Assembly: GCA_963815495.1 (NCBI GenBank)
Contig: CAWFGW010000031.1
Location: forward strand, 62,001-126,000
Reading direction: 5' to 3'
DNA from: CAWFGW01 sp963815495
Lineage (GTDB): Bacteria > Bacteroidota > Bacteroidia > Cytophagales > JAAEPT01
Length of the DNA stretch: 64,000 nt
Positions 46,546-56,050 of this stretch are shown one piece after another; within the stretch, counting starts at the first letter, position 1; the number at the start of each line of letters is the position of its first letter. Position numbers and translations under genes: made by a program. The notes below the pieces were generated by a model. The model made no database searches. It was not told the DNA's origin and worked only from the letters and a program-made list of their open reading frames with translations.

Positions 46546-47784
46546 ATAAACGTGCTCGTTAGCTTCCACAGAATATATTTGTCTAATAGTAGTTTCCCCT
46601 CCCTTACCAATGCGAATACGCAATAAACTATCTTCCATAAGTTGAGACAAAACTACCTTCCATTCTTTGGGTGAAGCAGCCAAAAATCCATTCTGATTTG
46701 ATTCAATAATTTCTACATTTACTCCCACGGGAGACATCACTGTTGGAATTCCCAACGCCATATACTGCAACCCCTTAAAGCCACACTTCCCTTTTGCCCA
46801 TTCATTATCCTCCAAAGGCATAACTCCAATATCAAACTGGGACAAATCTTCGATTTCAGTGGCCTTATTCCACGGCTGATATTCAAAAGACTTAAGTGGT
46901 AATTGAGGATTATGATTAGAGATTACTCTAAAAATAAATGAATTTGTTTTCTCTAACTCTTGTAAAACTGGAACCAGGTGATTTAAATATTTTTCAGTGG
47001 AGTGGGTACCCGTCCAACCTATTATTAATCGAGTATTAAGTATTGAGTATTGAGTATTGAGATTAGAGATTGAAGATTTGGGTATGTCAAAAATATCATC
47101 AGCCTGTTGGGGATTCGTGCTTTGTGCTTTGCTAAAGTCTCCTATCTCTGTACTCTGTACTCTATCATTTGGGTTCTTGACTCTTGATTCTTGATTCTCT
47201 TCATGCTTTCCCCCCGTTTTACTCTTTCTACTTTCTATTTTATTTTTTTTACGATGATATTTAGTATCAATTGTTGTTGGTACGACTTCTACGTTTGTGT
47301 TATATTGCCGAGCAAAATCTGCGAGATAGTTATTCCCACAACTTACTTTGTAGCTCCACTTACAAATCCATTTTACTTTTGAATGGCATTTCAAAGCTGC
47401 AACTATTTTGTTTTCCTGTGAGGTGTTGGGAAGCCAGATAGCATCATCGAAATCATAAATAATTTTTTTTTGAAAAACCTTACTGATAAACCACTCTAGA
47501 ATTGGCGGTCCAAGCGGTGTTGCTTCGCGATGAATAAGTACAAAATCATACTTAAATACAGAAAAAAGTAATATTAAACGATTTAAAAATCCGGTTAGTA
47601 TACCTTTTATTTTGCCAAACTGATTTCCAGATTTGTACAAGATTAACCATGTTTTTTTATCTAAAAACCCTTGTTGATTTATTTCTATATTATTATTTTT
47701 TAAAAAACTAAAGTATTGCTCAAAACGGAATCGCTGTGAAGGTGCGAAACCATTAGGATAAGGACAGAGAATGAGTATTTTCAT
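46525..47784 (-). CDS. GT-B glycosyltransferase with in-frame repeat insertion
   Basis: A 419-residue GT1/GT4-superfamily glycosyltransferase. The N-terminal Rossmann domain covers about residues 1-180 (ILCPYPNGFAPSQRFRFEQY, YDFDDAIWL, EVVPTTIDTKYH). The C-terminal domain starts at LIIGWTGTHSTEKYL and includes KCGFKGLQYMALGIPTVMSPVGV. Between them is a low-complexity stretch of about 70 residues (about 181-251), encoded by 212 bases of period-7 mosaic repeats (47031-47242). The frame is kept, so the enzyme may still work. The 3' end overlaps the convergent membrane gene. Confidence 0.85.
   Translation of the reverse strand: MKILILCPYPNGFAPSQRFRFEQYFSFLKNNNIEINQQGFLDKKTWLILYKSGNQFGKIKGILTGFLNRLILLFSVFKYDFVLIHREATPLGPPILEWFISKVFQKKIIYDFDDAIWLPNTSQENKIVAALKCHSKVKWICKWSYKVSCGNNYLADFARQYNTNVEVVPTTIDTKYHRKKNKIESRKSKTGGKHEENQESRVKNPNDRVQSTEIGDFSKAQSTNPQQADDIFDIPKSSISNLNTQYSILNTRLIIGWTGTHSTEKYLNHLVPVLQELEKTNSFIFRVISNHNPQLPLKSFEYQPWNKATEIEDLSQFDIGVMPLEDNEWAKGKCGFKGLQYMALGIPTVMSPVGVNVEIIESNQNGFLAASPKEWKVVLSQLMEDSLLRIRIGKGGETTIRQIYSVEANEHVYLSLFRG
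47031..47242. repeat. mosaic of short period-7 repeats inside glycosyltransferase gene
   Basis: Successive heptamers can be read almost without a break: GAGTATT-type units (47031-47086), GTGCTTT units (47117-47137), CTCTGTA-type units (47138-47165), TTCTTGA-type units (47173-47200) and CTTTCTA-type units (47215-47242). Units 47117-47242 stay in a single 7-base register. Each motif repeats about two to four times and then changes to a different heptamer. The insertion falls in the linker between the two glycosyltransferase domains. Confidence 0.75.
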
Positions 47785-47786
47785 TA

Positions 47787-49004
47787 CTATAAAAGCGGTA
47801 TCAAATATTTTTCAAACGCAAGGTCTACATTATTTTTCCCGCGATATATTTTTCCAATTTCTCGGCATTGAGTCCTGATATTTTCTCGATCTGAACACCA
47901 TTTATTAAGCGTATAATTAGTAATGAACGCAAAATCTGGAGATACATCATCAATAGCAATTCCAACTTTATGTAATAATGCAACCTCATCATCTTCAGAC
48001 ACTCCTTTACAGGTAAGATAGGGTAAACCACATAACAAATATTCAGCAACTTTTGTTGGAGACCTATATTTTTGGTTTTCCATTGGAGGGACGATACTCA
48101 TACCTAAATCCGATGCTGAAATTAAAACCTTCACTTTTTCATAAGAAATTTTTTGATCCAAATAAAAGCACTCATTAGGAATAATAGAATTTGATACTAA
48201 TTCTTTGATTGTTGTCAAATTAAAAGAAGTAACTATGATAAAGTAATAACTTTTATCTAACTCATATAAACTTTCGTAAAAGTTAATTAATGTTTTAGGC
48301 TGATAATATAAATCGCCAAATTTACCTATATAAAGAACTGTTTTTCGATGAGTTGTGCCATGATCTATCCGCCATTGTATAGCCTTATCTTTTCTGTAAT
48401 AAAAATCATTTTCATCTACAGAAGTTGGTAAACGGTAAACAGCAGCATGAGGTGATATAGTTTTAACTAACTCTACGCCATGTTTCGTTCCAGTAAAAAT
48501 TAGCTTAGCCTTTTTGGCTGCTAGTTTCTCAAAATAGTCTAGAATTTTAAACTTCAGGCTGGTTTTTTTCCAAAGGCCGAGCTCTACTTGAAATTCAGCA
48601 TGCGGTTCATAGGAATAAACAAAAAGATTTAACCGAAATAAACTACTGTAAATAACACTGTGACTTGCTGCAACATTAGCAAAAGCGAAAATATTTTTAG
48701 CTCGACCAAATAACGACCATTTACAGATTGTGAAGCCAACAGATAGCAAATCAAATAATTTTTTAAATAATAAATAGTTCCCTGTATTATGTTTAAATGC
48801 TTTCCAATAGACCCCTTGTTCTTTTAGTTCTTCTTTAATTTTCACATAGTCTTCTTTCGAAATTGCATACTCGGGTTGTTCAAAAGTAATGAGATAAAAA
48901 GAATAACCTTTTTTTGTTAGCGACAGTATGTATTTATACATCAAATTCTGAAACAGAGGATCCTTAAAAGAATTGTAAATGTATATGATTGACTTGCTTT
49001 TCAT
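47787..49004 (-). CDS. glycosyltransferase, GT4-like
   Basis: A 405-residue GT-B-type protein with IIYIYNSFKDPLFQNLMYKYI at the start, FIFTGTKHGVELV and, in the second half, VLYIGKFGDLYYQPKTLINFYESL and LISASDLGMSIVPPMENQKYRSPTKVAEYLLCGLPYLTCKGV, typical of GT1/GT4 donor-site motifs. It sits between two other glycosyltransferase genes of the same strand, its ATG overlapping the next stop by four bases. Sugar specificity is not predictable. Confidence 0.8.
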   Translation of the reverse strand: MKSKSIIYIYNSFKDPLFQNLMYKYILSLTKKGYSFYLITFEQPEYAISKEDYVKIKEELKEQGVYWKAFKHNTGNYLLFKKLFDLLSVGFTICKWSLFGRAKNIFAFANVAASHSVIYSSLFRLNLFVYSYEPHAEFQVELGLWKKTSLKFKILDYFEKLAAKKAKLIFTGTKHGVELVKTISPHAAVYRLPTSVDENDFYYRKDKAIQWRIDHGTTHRKTVLYIGKFGDLYYQPKTLINFYESLYELDKSYYFIIVTSFNLTTIKELVSNSIIPNECFYLDQKISYEKVKVLISASDLGMSIVPPMENQKYRSPTKVAEYLLCGLPYLTCKGVSEDDEVALLHKVGIAIDDVSPDFAFITNYTLNKWCSDRENIRTQCREIGKIYRGKNNVDLAFEKYLIPLL

Positions 49005-49819
49005 AATCTATAAATTCGTACAATAGATAAAATAGCTTGAACTGGGTTTTTTCCATCAAAAAGCCAAGATAAAAACATAATTCTAGTGATTCTCTTTTTT
49101 AAATAATGTAAATCGGCTTTGGTTACAGAGTGAATATTATGAACAAACCGATACACATGTTTATAACCATTTTCTAACCCTCTCAAATTACTCATTGCAG
49201 AATTATGACCTTTTCTATACCAGAGTATCTCCTCCTGAACATAACTATAATTTCTTCCTTGGGCAATCGATAAATAAAAACATAAATCTTCAGCATGAGT
49301 TAATCCTTTCTCGAATTGATAGTTTGTTTTCTCCTCTCTTTTAATCATCCAAGATGGTCCAAAAAGACAGCTATTACTTAATTTGATAAGCTCTGAAAAT
49401 ACCGCCCCTTCAATGGAGGGTTTATAACAAGAAGTTTCAGTTTTCATGTCTTCAGACCTTACTGATACAACTCCATCAACAAAGGATAAAACTTTATTAG
49501 TTAAGAATTTATTTAATCGTATTTCAAGACTACGCACTGGGAAACAATCATCAGCATCTAAAAAACAAAAATAATCTCCACTCATTTGTGCTAATCCAAC
49601 ATTTCGAGCTTGACTAACACCTTGGTTTTCCTGATAAAAATATTTTATTCGTTTATCTACATATCCATTTATAATTTGTTCACTACCATCAAAACTACCA
49701 TCATTAATGATAATCAATTCCCAATTTGTATAAGTTTGATTTAATACTGAATTTATAGCTTCAGTTACATACTTTTCAGCATTAAAGACTGGCATTATTA
49801 CAGTAATTAAACTTTCCAT
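49001..49819 (-). CDS. GT2-family glycosyltransferase
   Basis: A 272-residue GT-A enzyme: ITVIMPVFNAEKYVTEAINSV at the start, ELIIINDGSFDGS, then the DXD-containing FLDADDCFPVRSL near residue 92. It overlaps its upstream gene by 13 bases and its downstream gene by four, so it is part of a tightly packed transcription unit. Predicted role: adding one sugar of the surface glycan. Confidence 0.88.
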   Translation of the reverse strand: MESLITVIMPVFNAEKYVTEAINSVLNQTYTNWELIIINDGSFDGSEQIINGYVDKRIKYFYQENQGVSQARNVGLAQMSGDYFCFLDADDCFPVRSLEIRLNKFLTNKVLSFVDGVVSVRSEDMKTETSCYKPSIEGAVFSELIKLSNSCLFGPSWMIKREEKTNYQFEKGLTHAEDLCFYLSIAQGRNYSYVQEEILWYRKGHNSAMSNLRGLENGYKHVYRFVHNIHSVTKADLHYLKKRITRIMFLSWLFDGKNPVQAILSIVRIYRL

Positions 49820-50907
49820 TTCTTCTTAGTAAGAGTGTCAATTTTATTAAGCTGTATCTTGTATGAATTGTCTCTTGCAAAACCAACTCTTCGTTGAATA
49901 TTTTCATCTGAATTATAAAAATCAAGGTTTGATTTAACTTTTGTAAATAATGACGAATATTCTCTAATATCTCTCACCATTTCTAATAATCCCGATTGAT
50001 TGACATATTCACTTGTAAAAGTTGCAACAATAACTTTTCCTGCCCCTAAATATTCTAACACTTTATGTGGGCTAGCCAATTGTTCGATGTAATGTTCTGT
50101 ATCATAACACATTAATAATATATCAAATTGTTTCAATGTACTAGGGATTTCCTCTGAGTTCACCGCGCCAGTAAAAAAAACATTTTTTAAATTCTTTAGT
50201 TTTAAAAATGAGTCAGTTTGACACATGTCATTTGAAAGATTACTTTTTCCATTTGGACCAACAAAATAAAAATCACATTCCAAGTTAGCTTTCACTACCT
50301 CGAGTAACACATCCCAACGGATATATGGAATAGAAAGATTACCAACATATCCCACTTTAATATTTTTCCCTTTAATCAATAATGAGGTTTTTTTTGTTTC
50401 ACTGGTTATTAAATTATATCCATGTGAAATCTTAAAGGTGTTTTTATTCCATTTAATTAATTCATTAACTATGTAATCGGTAGTGCCGAAACATATATCT
50501 GAATTTTTAGCTAATTTATTTCGATATAAACATTGGTTTAAATCTACCAAATGACAAATCCTCAATTTATCATGAATGGTTGACACCGCATAAAACCGTG
50601 AAGCATCAAAATTCCAAATCACATCAAAGTTACTACCCGCTAGTTTTTGTATTTTCTTAATTTCAAGCTTTGTGATAATTGATTGTAAAAAACCAGGTAA
50701 AAACCGCATGCCCCTAATTATTGGCTTGTATTCAACGGTATTTAAGTTTTTTTTTATTTTAGTTTTAGCAAATTTATTAGAAGGAGGGTTTAAAAAAAAA
50801 ACCTGATTACTTTCACTCAATAAAGAAGCATAATGATGTTTTGAAACAAAGCTGGTTCCCCAAGGTTCTGGCGAAATAATTAAAATACACTTATTACTAA
50901 AACTCAT
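49807..50907 (-). CDS. glycosyltransferase, GT-B fold
   Basis: A 366-residue glycosyltransferase with an N-terminal IISPEPWGTSFVSKHHYASLL and C-terminal IKVGYVGNLSIPYIRWDVLLEVV, FVGPNGKSNL and SPHKVLEYLGAGKVIVATFTSEY, the nucleotide-sugar-binding region. The similarity is to glycosyltransferases of exopolysaccharide loci with an IWNFDASRFYAV segment. It is the first gene of a minus-strand run and is divergent from the GT4 gene on the plus strand (88 bases between starts). Confidence 0.8.
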   Translation of the reverse strand: MSFSNKCILIISPEPWGTSFVSKHHYASLLSESNQVFFLNPPSNKFAKTKIKKNLNTVEYKPIIRGMRFLPGFLQSIITKLEIKKIQKLAGSNFDVIWNFDASRFYAVSTIHDKLRICHLVDLNQCLYRNKLAKNSDICFGTTDYIVNELIKWNKNTFKISHGYNLITSETKKTSLLIKGKNIKVGYVGNLSIPYIRWDVLLEVVKANLECDFYFVGPNGKSNLSNDMCQTDSFLKLKNLKNVFFTGAVNSEEIPSTLKQFDILLMCYDTEHYIEQLASPHKVLEYLGAGKVIVATFTSEYVNQSGLLEMVRDIREYSSLFTKVKSNLDFYNSDENIQRRVGFARDNSYKIQLNKIDTLTKKKWKV

Positions 50908-50995
50908 TTATATCTTCGTTCTTCAAGAGGATAAATTTATCTCAAAAAAATAATTTACCTACATTGCTACAAATTTACGGGTTAACACTATCATT

Positions 50996-52102
50996 ATGCC
51001 AAATATCGCTATTCTTTCTCCACAAGAAAACGGTTATTCAGAAACATTTATACAAGCGCATAAAAATGGTTTAAACGGTACAAGACATTATTATTTTGGT
51101 TCTTTTTTACCTATTTATTTAGACGCTACTAACAATAAATTATCTAAAGGATTTTTTAAAATAATATACCGCCTCATCGGAAATATTAAGGGGATAAAAT
51201 ATTTCGATTTAGAACAAGCTTTATTACACTCTTGGAAGAACAATAAAATAGATATCATTTTGGCTGAATATGGTATGACAGCTGCAAAAAGTTTAAAAGC
51301 TATAAAAAAATCTAGTCTGCCATTGATTGTTCATTTCCATGGTTACGATGCGTTTAAATATGACATTATCGAAGAATACAGAGAACACTATTTAGAAGTT
51401 TTTAACTATGCAAAATACGTCATATCCGTTTCCAATTTTATGACCTCTCAGTTATTGGATTTAGGCTGCCCTCCTGAAAAAATTATTCTTAACCCTTATG
51501 GTCCTAACAATGATTTCAGTTTTCCTACTAGAACGGAAAAACCACTAAATTTTGTTTCCGTAGGGCGATTTTGTCACAAAAAAGCACCCCAAAATACTAT
51601 TCGTGCATTTGCAGAAGTTGTTAAAAAATATCCTGAAGCACAACTCAATATGATAGGTGATGGTGTCTTACTTGATGACTGTAAAACACTAATAAAACAA
51701 TTAAATATTGAAAAATCAGTAAGTTTTCTCGGAGTATTAACTAGTAAGGATATTAGTAAAGTGTTTGCTAATTCCTGTGCGTTTGTTCAACACTCAATTC
51801 GTGATGAATTTGGGGATGCGGAAGGCTTACCCGTGGCGGTACTTGAAGCGGGATTAGCAGGTTTGCCTGTCATTGCTACTCGACATTCAGGTATACCTGA
51901 TGTTATACACAATAATATGAATGGTCTTTTATGCGAAGAAGGTGACATCATTCAAATGAGCAAAAACATGATTTTTATATGTGACAACAAAGAAATAGCA
52001 CATCAAATGGGTAGAAACGCTAAAAAACACATTGAAGAGAATTACACAATAACACGACACCTAAAAAAACTCGATGAGTTAATCGCTTTATCCTTAAAAT
52101 AG
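50996..52102 (+). CDS. GT4-family glycosyltransferase
   Basis: A 368-residue GT4 enzyme and the only plus-strand gene of the polysaccharide locus. It has PLIVHFHGYDAFKYD, FVSVGRFCHKKAP and the donor-binding E-x7-E motif in EGLPVAVLEAGLAGLPVIATRHSGIPD. It overlaps the sulfotransferase-like gene tail-to-tail by nine bases. It may be a mannosyl- or galactosyltransferase, but this cannot be decided from the sequence. Confidence 0.88.
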   Translation: MPNIAILSPQENGYSETFIQAHKNGLNGTRHYYFGSFLPIYLDATNNKLSKGFFKIIYRLIGNIKGIKYFDLEQALLHSWKNNKIDIILAEYGMTAAKSLKAIKKSSLPLIVHFHGYDAFKYDIIEEYREHYLEVFNYAKYVISVSNFMTSQLLDLGCPPEKIILNPYGPNNDFSFPTRTEKPLNFVSVGRFCHKKAPQNTIRAFAEVVKKYPEAQLNMIGDGVLLDDCKTLIKQLNIEKSVSFLGVLTSKDISKVFANSCAFVQHSIRDEFGDAEGLPVAVLEAGLAGLPVIATRHSGIPDVIHNNMNGLLCEEGDIIQMSKNMIFICDNKEIAHQMGRNAKKHIEENYTITRHLKKLDELIALSLK

Positions 52103-52885
52103 TAGTGATTCAAGTTGGTTATGTAGCTGTTCTGCTTCTTTTTCTATTTTTTTTGAAATAAAGTAATACCTATTTATTTTGGATTGTTTAATTAGAGGAG
52201 CTGAAAATATTTCATTCGGATTTTTCCAGTTCAAAGTGACTCCTTTCGAAGTCATAAAGTCAATAATTTCACGATGTTTAGAAAGCACTACTTCATGATT
52301 AAGGACGATATATCCCCCCCCTTTATTTACTAACTTTACAAGTTCTAAATTATAGTTAATCCATGCTTTCAATATCATGTTTGGATAAATAAAATAATAA
52401 AAAAAAGTTCGTTTTGGTGAATCCAACAGGCGAAAAAAAAAGCCCTTAGCTTTCGTAGAAAACTCTCTTCGTAAGATTGAGTCTACCACATCTAACGGTT
52501 TACGAATGGTAAGGATGTAAAACGGATTTGAAAAAGCACCATCATATAAATTATTGATCAATAAACATGTTCGAGGTTCCTTCAGCCCCCAAACATTAAA
52601 ATCAGCATCTCGTTTCTTTATTAGTTCAGTTGCTTTTATAATATCTTCACAAGATATCTGCTCAATAGGTGTTGAGTAAAACAAACCTGTTTTGTCCATT
52701 CCCCGATCTAAAAAAACAGACTGATGAAACTCTAGAAATTCTATATCTTCAAAATAACCTTTAGCATTATATTTCGATGGTTCCAAGAGTTTATAACCTA
52801 AAAACAACCCGCAGTCATGTAACCAATTGGCAACAAAAGAGGATGCTGTCCTATGCATTCCTAAAATAACTACTTGAGTGTTCAT
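52094..52885 (-). CDS. sulfotransferase-family protein 1
   Basis: A 263-residue protein with a PAPS-sulfotransferase-like fold. VVILGMHRTASSFVANWLHDCG forms the 5'-phosphosulfate loop, and the 3'-phosphate site resembles YILTIRKPLDVVDSILRREF. It probably sulfates a sugar of the surface glycan, or is a related nucleotide-binding transferase. It overlaps the following gene's ATG by four bases. No PAPS synthesis genes are in the window. Confidence 0.75.
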   Translation of the reverse strand: MNTQVVILGMHRTASSFVANWLHDCGLFLGYKLLEPSKYNAKGYFEDIEFLEFHQSVFLDRGMDKTGLFYSTPIEQISCEDIIKATELIKKRDADFNVWGLKEPRTCLLINNLYDGAFSNPFYILTIRKPLDVVDSILRREFSTKAKGFFFRLLDSPKRTFFYYFIYPNMILKAWINYNLELVKLVNKGGGYIVLNHEVVLSKHREIIDFMTSKGVTLNWKNPNEIFSAPLIKQSKINRYYFISKKIEKEAEQLHNQLESLLF

Positions 52886-53697
52886 GAAATTTTTCTAATT
52901 AACCTAAATTTCAGATAGTTGAAAACAAGTGAAAATACCGATTTAGAACAATTAAAAACTTGTTCCATTTGGTATAACTCCTGTTCATTTAAATACTTAT
53001 GCTTCGTATAATGCCAAATTGTGGGTTTCAAATCGATGAACTTATCTTTAAACCATCCGAACCAGTCATACAAGGAATTAAAATTGTACGAACGAGGCAA
53101 AATATAAGTCTTGAAGTCAAACTTCCACAAAGCTTCTCTGAAAATAGTCTGATCATCATAAAAGCCTCTTCTCAAATATTCATTTAAAACCCAATTTAAA
53201 AAATCAACTGTTTCTATTTTTTTATAACAAAAAAAACCTCCTTGGACAGCGAAAAAAGTAACAGGAACGCTTTGATCCAATATCTTATAAGTTTCACCAT
53301 CTTTGCTCTTAATGTTACCTCTTGCTATTAAATCCTTTTCTATGCACATATGGCTAGATGTGTAAATTAAATCAAACTTTTTTAAAAGCTCGAAAGTCGG
53401 GGTTATATCGTCAAGAATAAAAGTGTCAGAGTCCAAAAATATGGTGTGCTCAAATGGTGAATTTATGAGTGCCTGTAGCTTAGGAAGCATGTAATTAGAG
53501 GGCTTTAGCTTCATATCTGAATGATAAGGAATAACGAAATCCCAATCGGCCTCCTCAACACAAATATCAGTTAGTATAGCAAACTTAGTTTCAGAATTAA
53601 ACCGTTGTATACTTCTTTTTGAAATAAGTGCTTGCTCAACATATTTAATATTGCCAACTGCAGCATAAATAACACCCAAATTTTCATTAAATACCAT
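52882..53697 (-). CDS. GT8/GT-A-like nucleotide-sugar transferase
   Basis: A 271-residue protein with GVIYAAVGNIKYVEQALISKRSI and the metal-binding FLDSDTFILDD (about residues 91-101), followed by QGGFFCYKK. The pattern resembles GT8-like or DUF-type glycosyltransferases with a DxD motif. It is translationally coupled to the first sulfotransferase-like gene, and its ATG overlaps the stop of the second by one base, so the three likely act on the same glycan. Confidence 0.65.
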   Translation of the reverse strand: MVFNENLGVIYAAVGNIKYVEQALISKRSIQRFNSETKFAILTDICVEEADWDFVIPYHSDMKLKPSNYMLPKLQALINSPFEHTIFLDSDTFILDDITPTFELLKKFDLIYTSSHMCIEKDLIARGNIKSKDGETYKILDQSVPVTFFAVQGGFFCYKKIETVDFLNWVLNEYLRRGFYDDQTIFREALWKFDFKTYILPRSYNFNSLYDWFGWFKDKFIDLKPTIWHYTKHKYLNEQELYQMEQVFNCSKSVFSLVFNYLKFRLIRKIS

Positions 53698-54470
53698 TAA
53701 CCCAATATACTTTTAAGTTTCATTAGTGGATTGTAAAAACTATTTTTAAGTTTAAATTTATCTATACTTTTAGTATGTAAATGATTTGTATTGCGGTCAA
53801 ATTGTTTTTTAACTTCATCAAAAACAATTAAATCAGAAAAATAAACTTCGTGGAACTGTTGTTTAAAAAATGCAGAAAGATGAAGTGGCATTTTTTTCGA
53901 TTTATTGGCTTTCAAATAAACAGGATCCTTCTTCCATGACAAACTATCCCTTAACAAGATTAAAGATTTATCGAATTCTTCTGTTATACATGGGTAATCA
54001 ATTCGGCTTAATACATTCAAAGCTCTTTCAACAGTATTATCATCATTCGTTAAGTCTTCGAAATGAGGAACAATAAGTGATCGTGATTGAGGGTTAACAA
54101 CATTTACGTCAACACAAAAAGATAAATAATCTTCAATAGTTGAAATCTTTTTAACAGCTTCATGATGCTTATTGTGTACTGCTCCTTTTATATAAAAAAA
54201 AGAGGAAATAAATTGTTCTAATGGATCTCTAAAAAAGGAAACAATTTTTTTTTCATTTTGAATTTCATCTAAAAGGTGTATTGCTTGATGTCCCATTATT
54301 AAGTTAAATTGATTTTTATCAGGTTGAGAAAGCCTTCTAAATGCCAACATAGATTCATCTGTTAACATTCCATCTATTTGATAATAATTGGAATACATTT
54401 TTTTTAAAATGTTTAAAAAAGTAGATCCAGCTGTTTTTGGAATGTGATGAAATATAAGAGTCTGTTTCAT
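53697..54470 (-). CDS. sulfotransferase-family protein 2
   Basis: A 257-residue protein with the P-loop-like IFHHIPKTAGSTFLNILKKM at residues 5-24, the 5'-PSB motif of Golgi-type sulfotransferases (HIPKTAGST). FFRDPLEQFISSFFYIKG provides the 3'-phosphate Arg/Ser site. It should transfer sulfate from PAPS to a glycan or lipid. It is a distinct subfamily from the other sulfotransferase-like gene nearby, so two positions may be sulfated. Confidence 0.85.
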   Translation of the reverse strand: MKQTLIFHHIPKTAGSTFLNILKKMYSNYYQIDGMLTDESMLAFRRLSQPDKNQFNLIMGHQAIHLLDEIQNEKKIVSFFRDPLEQFISSFFYIKGAVHNKHHEAVKKISTIEDYLSFCVDVNVVNPQSRSLIVPHFEDLTNDDNTVERALNVLSRIDYPCITEEFDKSLILLRDSLSWKKDPVYLKANKSKKMPLHLSAFFKQQFHEVYFSDLIVFDEVKKQFDRNTNHLHTKSIDKFKLKNSFYNPLMKLKSILG

Positions 54471-54579
54471 TAGTTATTATTGTAATTAAATTCTACATGG
54501 ATATTTTGACTTGAAGCAATCAAACCCATCTAGTAATAATCCTGACCATTAAGCTTTTTATCATTAAACACTTATATGC

Positions 54580-55587
54580 TTATTTAAATATTTTATCTAT
54601 TATTTTCCTGCTAACCCCTCGTGTGAAAATTAATCTAGCAATAACTTCACTTTTAAACTTTTGCTGCCTCTTTATAAAGGCAATATGCAGTGCGATTTTT
54701 TTTGTTCGATAAAAAAAACCTGAATTAGGGTTATAAAACTGTATAACATATTTTTCCCATTCAATCCGCTTTTGCAAAATGCTTTCTATTGTGCTGTTAC
54801 CTGCAACCATGGTTAGCAATTTTTCATAAATAAAAATATTATCATTTATTTTAATAACTCTGTTTTTGTCTTTGAAGGTTTCCATAGTTTTGGTAATACC
54901 ACCTGGATGTTCTCTGTATGATGCCATCGTTTCATTAAAAAAATACCCCTTCCCTTTTGTCCCTAATAGTTTCAACAATGGTTTATCTCCCATAGCTAGT
55001 TCACTAAACCAATTAGGAATAGAGAAACTATTCTTATACACCAAAGATACTGTATTTATAAAAAATGGTAATGTAATAACCTCTTCCTGTGAAAATTCGT
55101 TTTTATTAAATTTATTAGCAACTGAAATATTTCTTGCTAACTCGTTATCATCTGGGTCTACTCTATTTACATCGTGAAAAGCAAAACTATAATCAGTGTT
55201 TTTTTCTAAAAAATCAACTTGTTTTTGCAGTTTTAAGGGATCTGTCCAATAATCATCCCCTTCGCACATAGCTATATATTTACCTTTAACTCTGGGATAT
55301 TGAAAATTAATAAATGGTTTTTTCCCTTGTGAAAACTGATTTATTACCTGATATATTGGTTTAATTATATGAGGAAACCGTTTTTCATATTCTTTAACTA
55401 TAGTAGGTGTTTTATCAACAGAGGCGTCATCATGAACAAGAATTTCGAAAACAAAATTAGTTTTCTGCATCAAAAAACCATCCAGTGCTTTTTGTATAAA
55501 TTTTTCATGATTGTAAGTACTACAAACAATACTAAGAACAGTTTTTTCTCCTTGCCAATCTTTCCTAACTTCTTCTTCTGTTTTCAT
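54580..55587 (-). CDS. GT2-family glycosyltransferase
   Basis: A 335-residue GT-A protein: LSIVCSTYNHEKFIQKALDGFLMQ, FEILVHDDASVDKT and the DXD region CEGDDYWTDPLKLQKQVDFLEKN, all canonical for bacterial GT2 enzymes. The C-terminal 100 residues are variable and probably bind the acceptor. It starts 23 bases after the GNAT gene ends. Confidence 0.88.
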   Translation of the reverse strand: MKTEEEVRKDWQGEKTVLSIVCSTYNHEKFIQKALDGFLMQKTNFVFEILVHDDASVDKTPTIVKEYEKRFPHIIKPIYQVINQFSQGKKPFINFQYPRVKGKYIAMCEGDDYWTDPLKLQKQVDFLEKNTDYSFAFHDVNRVDPDDNELARNISVANKFNKNEFSQEEVITLPFFINTVSLVYKNSFSIPNWFSELAMGDKPLLKLLGTKGKGYFFNETMASYREHPGGITKTMETFKDKNRVIKINDNIFIYEKLLTMVAGNSTIESILQKRIEWEKYVIQFYNPNSGFFYRTKKIALHIAFIKRQQKFKSEVIARLIFTRGVSRKIIDKIFK

Positions 55588-55609
55588 TAATTATTGTTTT
55601 GAAAACTAA

Positions 55610-56050
55610 TCATTGCTCATTTATTTTTTTTCTTAGAAAGAGCTTATTTTCTTCACTAGAAACAATTTCAAACCCATGTTTTTTGTAAAATTTTATTGCT
55701 CTAAGGTTTTCTATTTGGGTTTCTAATTCTAAATTAGTAATGCTTTTTTTAGCTATTTCTTCAAGAAACCTATTAAACAATTTTAACCCAAGTCCCATAG
55801 AGTGATATTTTTTATCAATCCCAAAACTTGTTATAAAACACTTATTATCGGCAACGTAATAGGCAATTAACCCTTCTAAACCTCCATCAATATAAGCATA
55901 GATGATATTAGCCTTTTCATACAACTTAGAAGCGTAATTATCAAGATTAACTTGTTGAGTCAAAGGTGGCGTGTAGGTATCAGACAAGCGACACAGCAAC
56001 TCATACAAGTTTACTTTTGAAATTTGTTCAGACGAAAAGCTTACAATCAT
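55610..56050 (-). CDS. GNAT-family N-acetyltransferase
   Basis: A 146-residue acetyltransferase with the acetyl-CoA-binding motif A in ITSFGIDKKYHSMGLGLKLFNRFLEEI (R/Q-x-x-G-x-G/A-type, here HSMGLGL) and motif B in AIKFYKKHGFEIV. It may N-acetylate an amino sugar made by the nearby aminotransferase. Its ATG overlaps the stop of the pyruvyl transferase gene by four bases, so they are coupled. Confidence 0.85.
   Translation of the reverse strand: MIVSFSSEQISKVNLYELLCRLSDTYTPPLTQQVNLDNYASKLYEKANIIYAYIDGGLEGLIAYYVADNKCFITSFGIDKKYHSMGLGLKLFNRFLEEIAKKSITNLELETQIENLRAIKFYKKHGFEIVSSEENKLFLRKKINEQ

Noticed and set aside
47117..47242. CRISPR array
   Set aside because: The repeats are 7 bases long, directly adjoining and of changing sequence, with no spacers and no cas genes.
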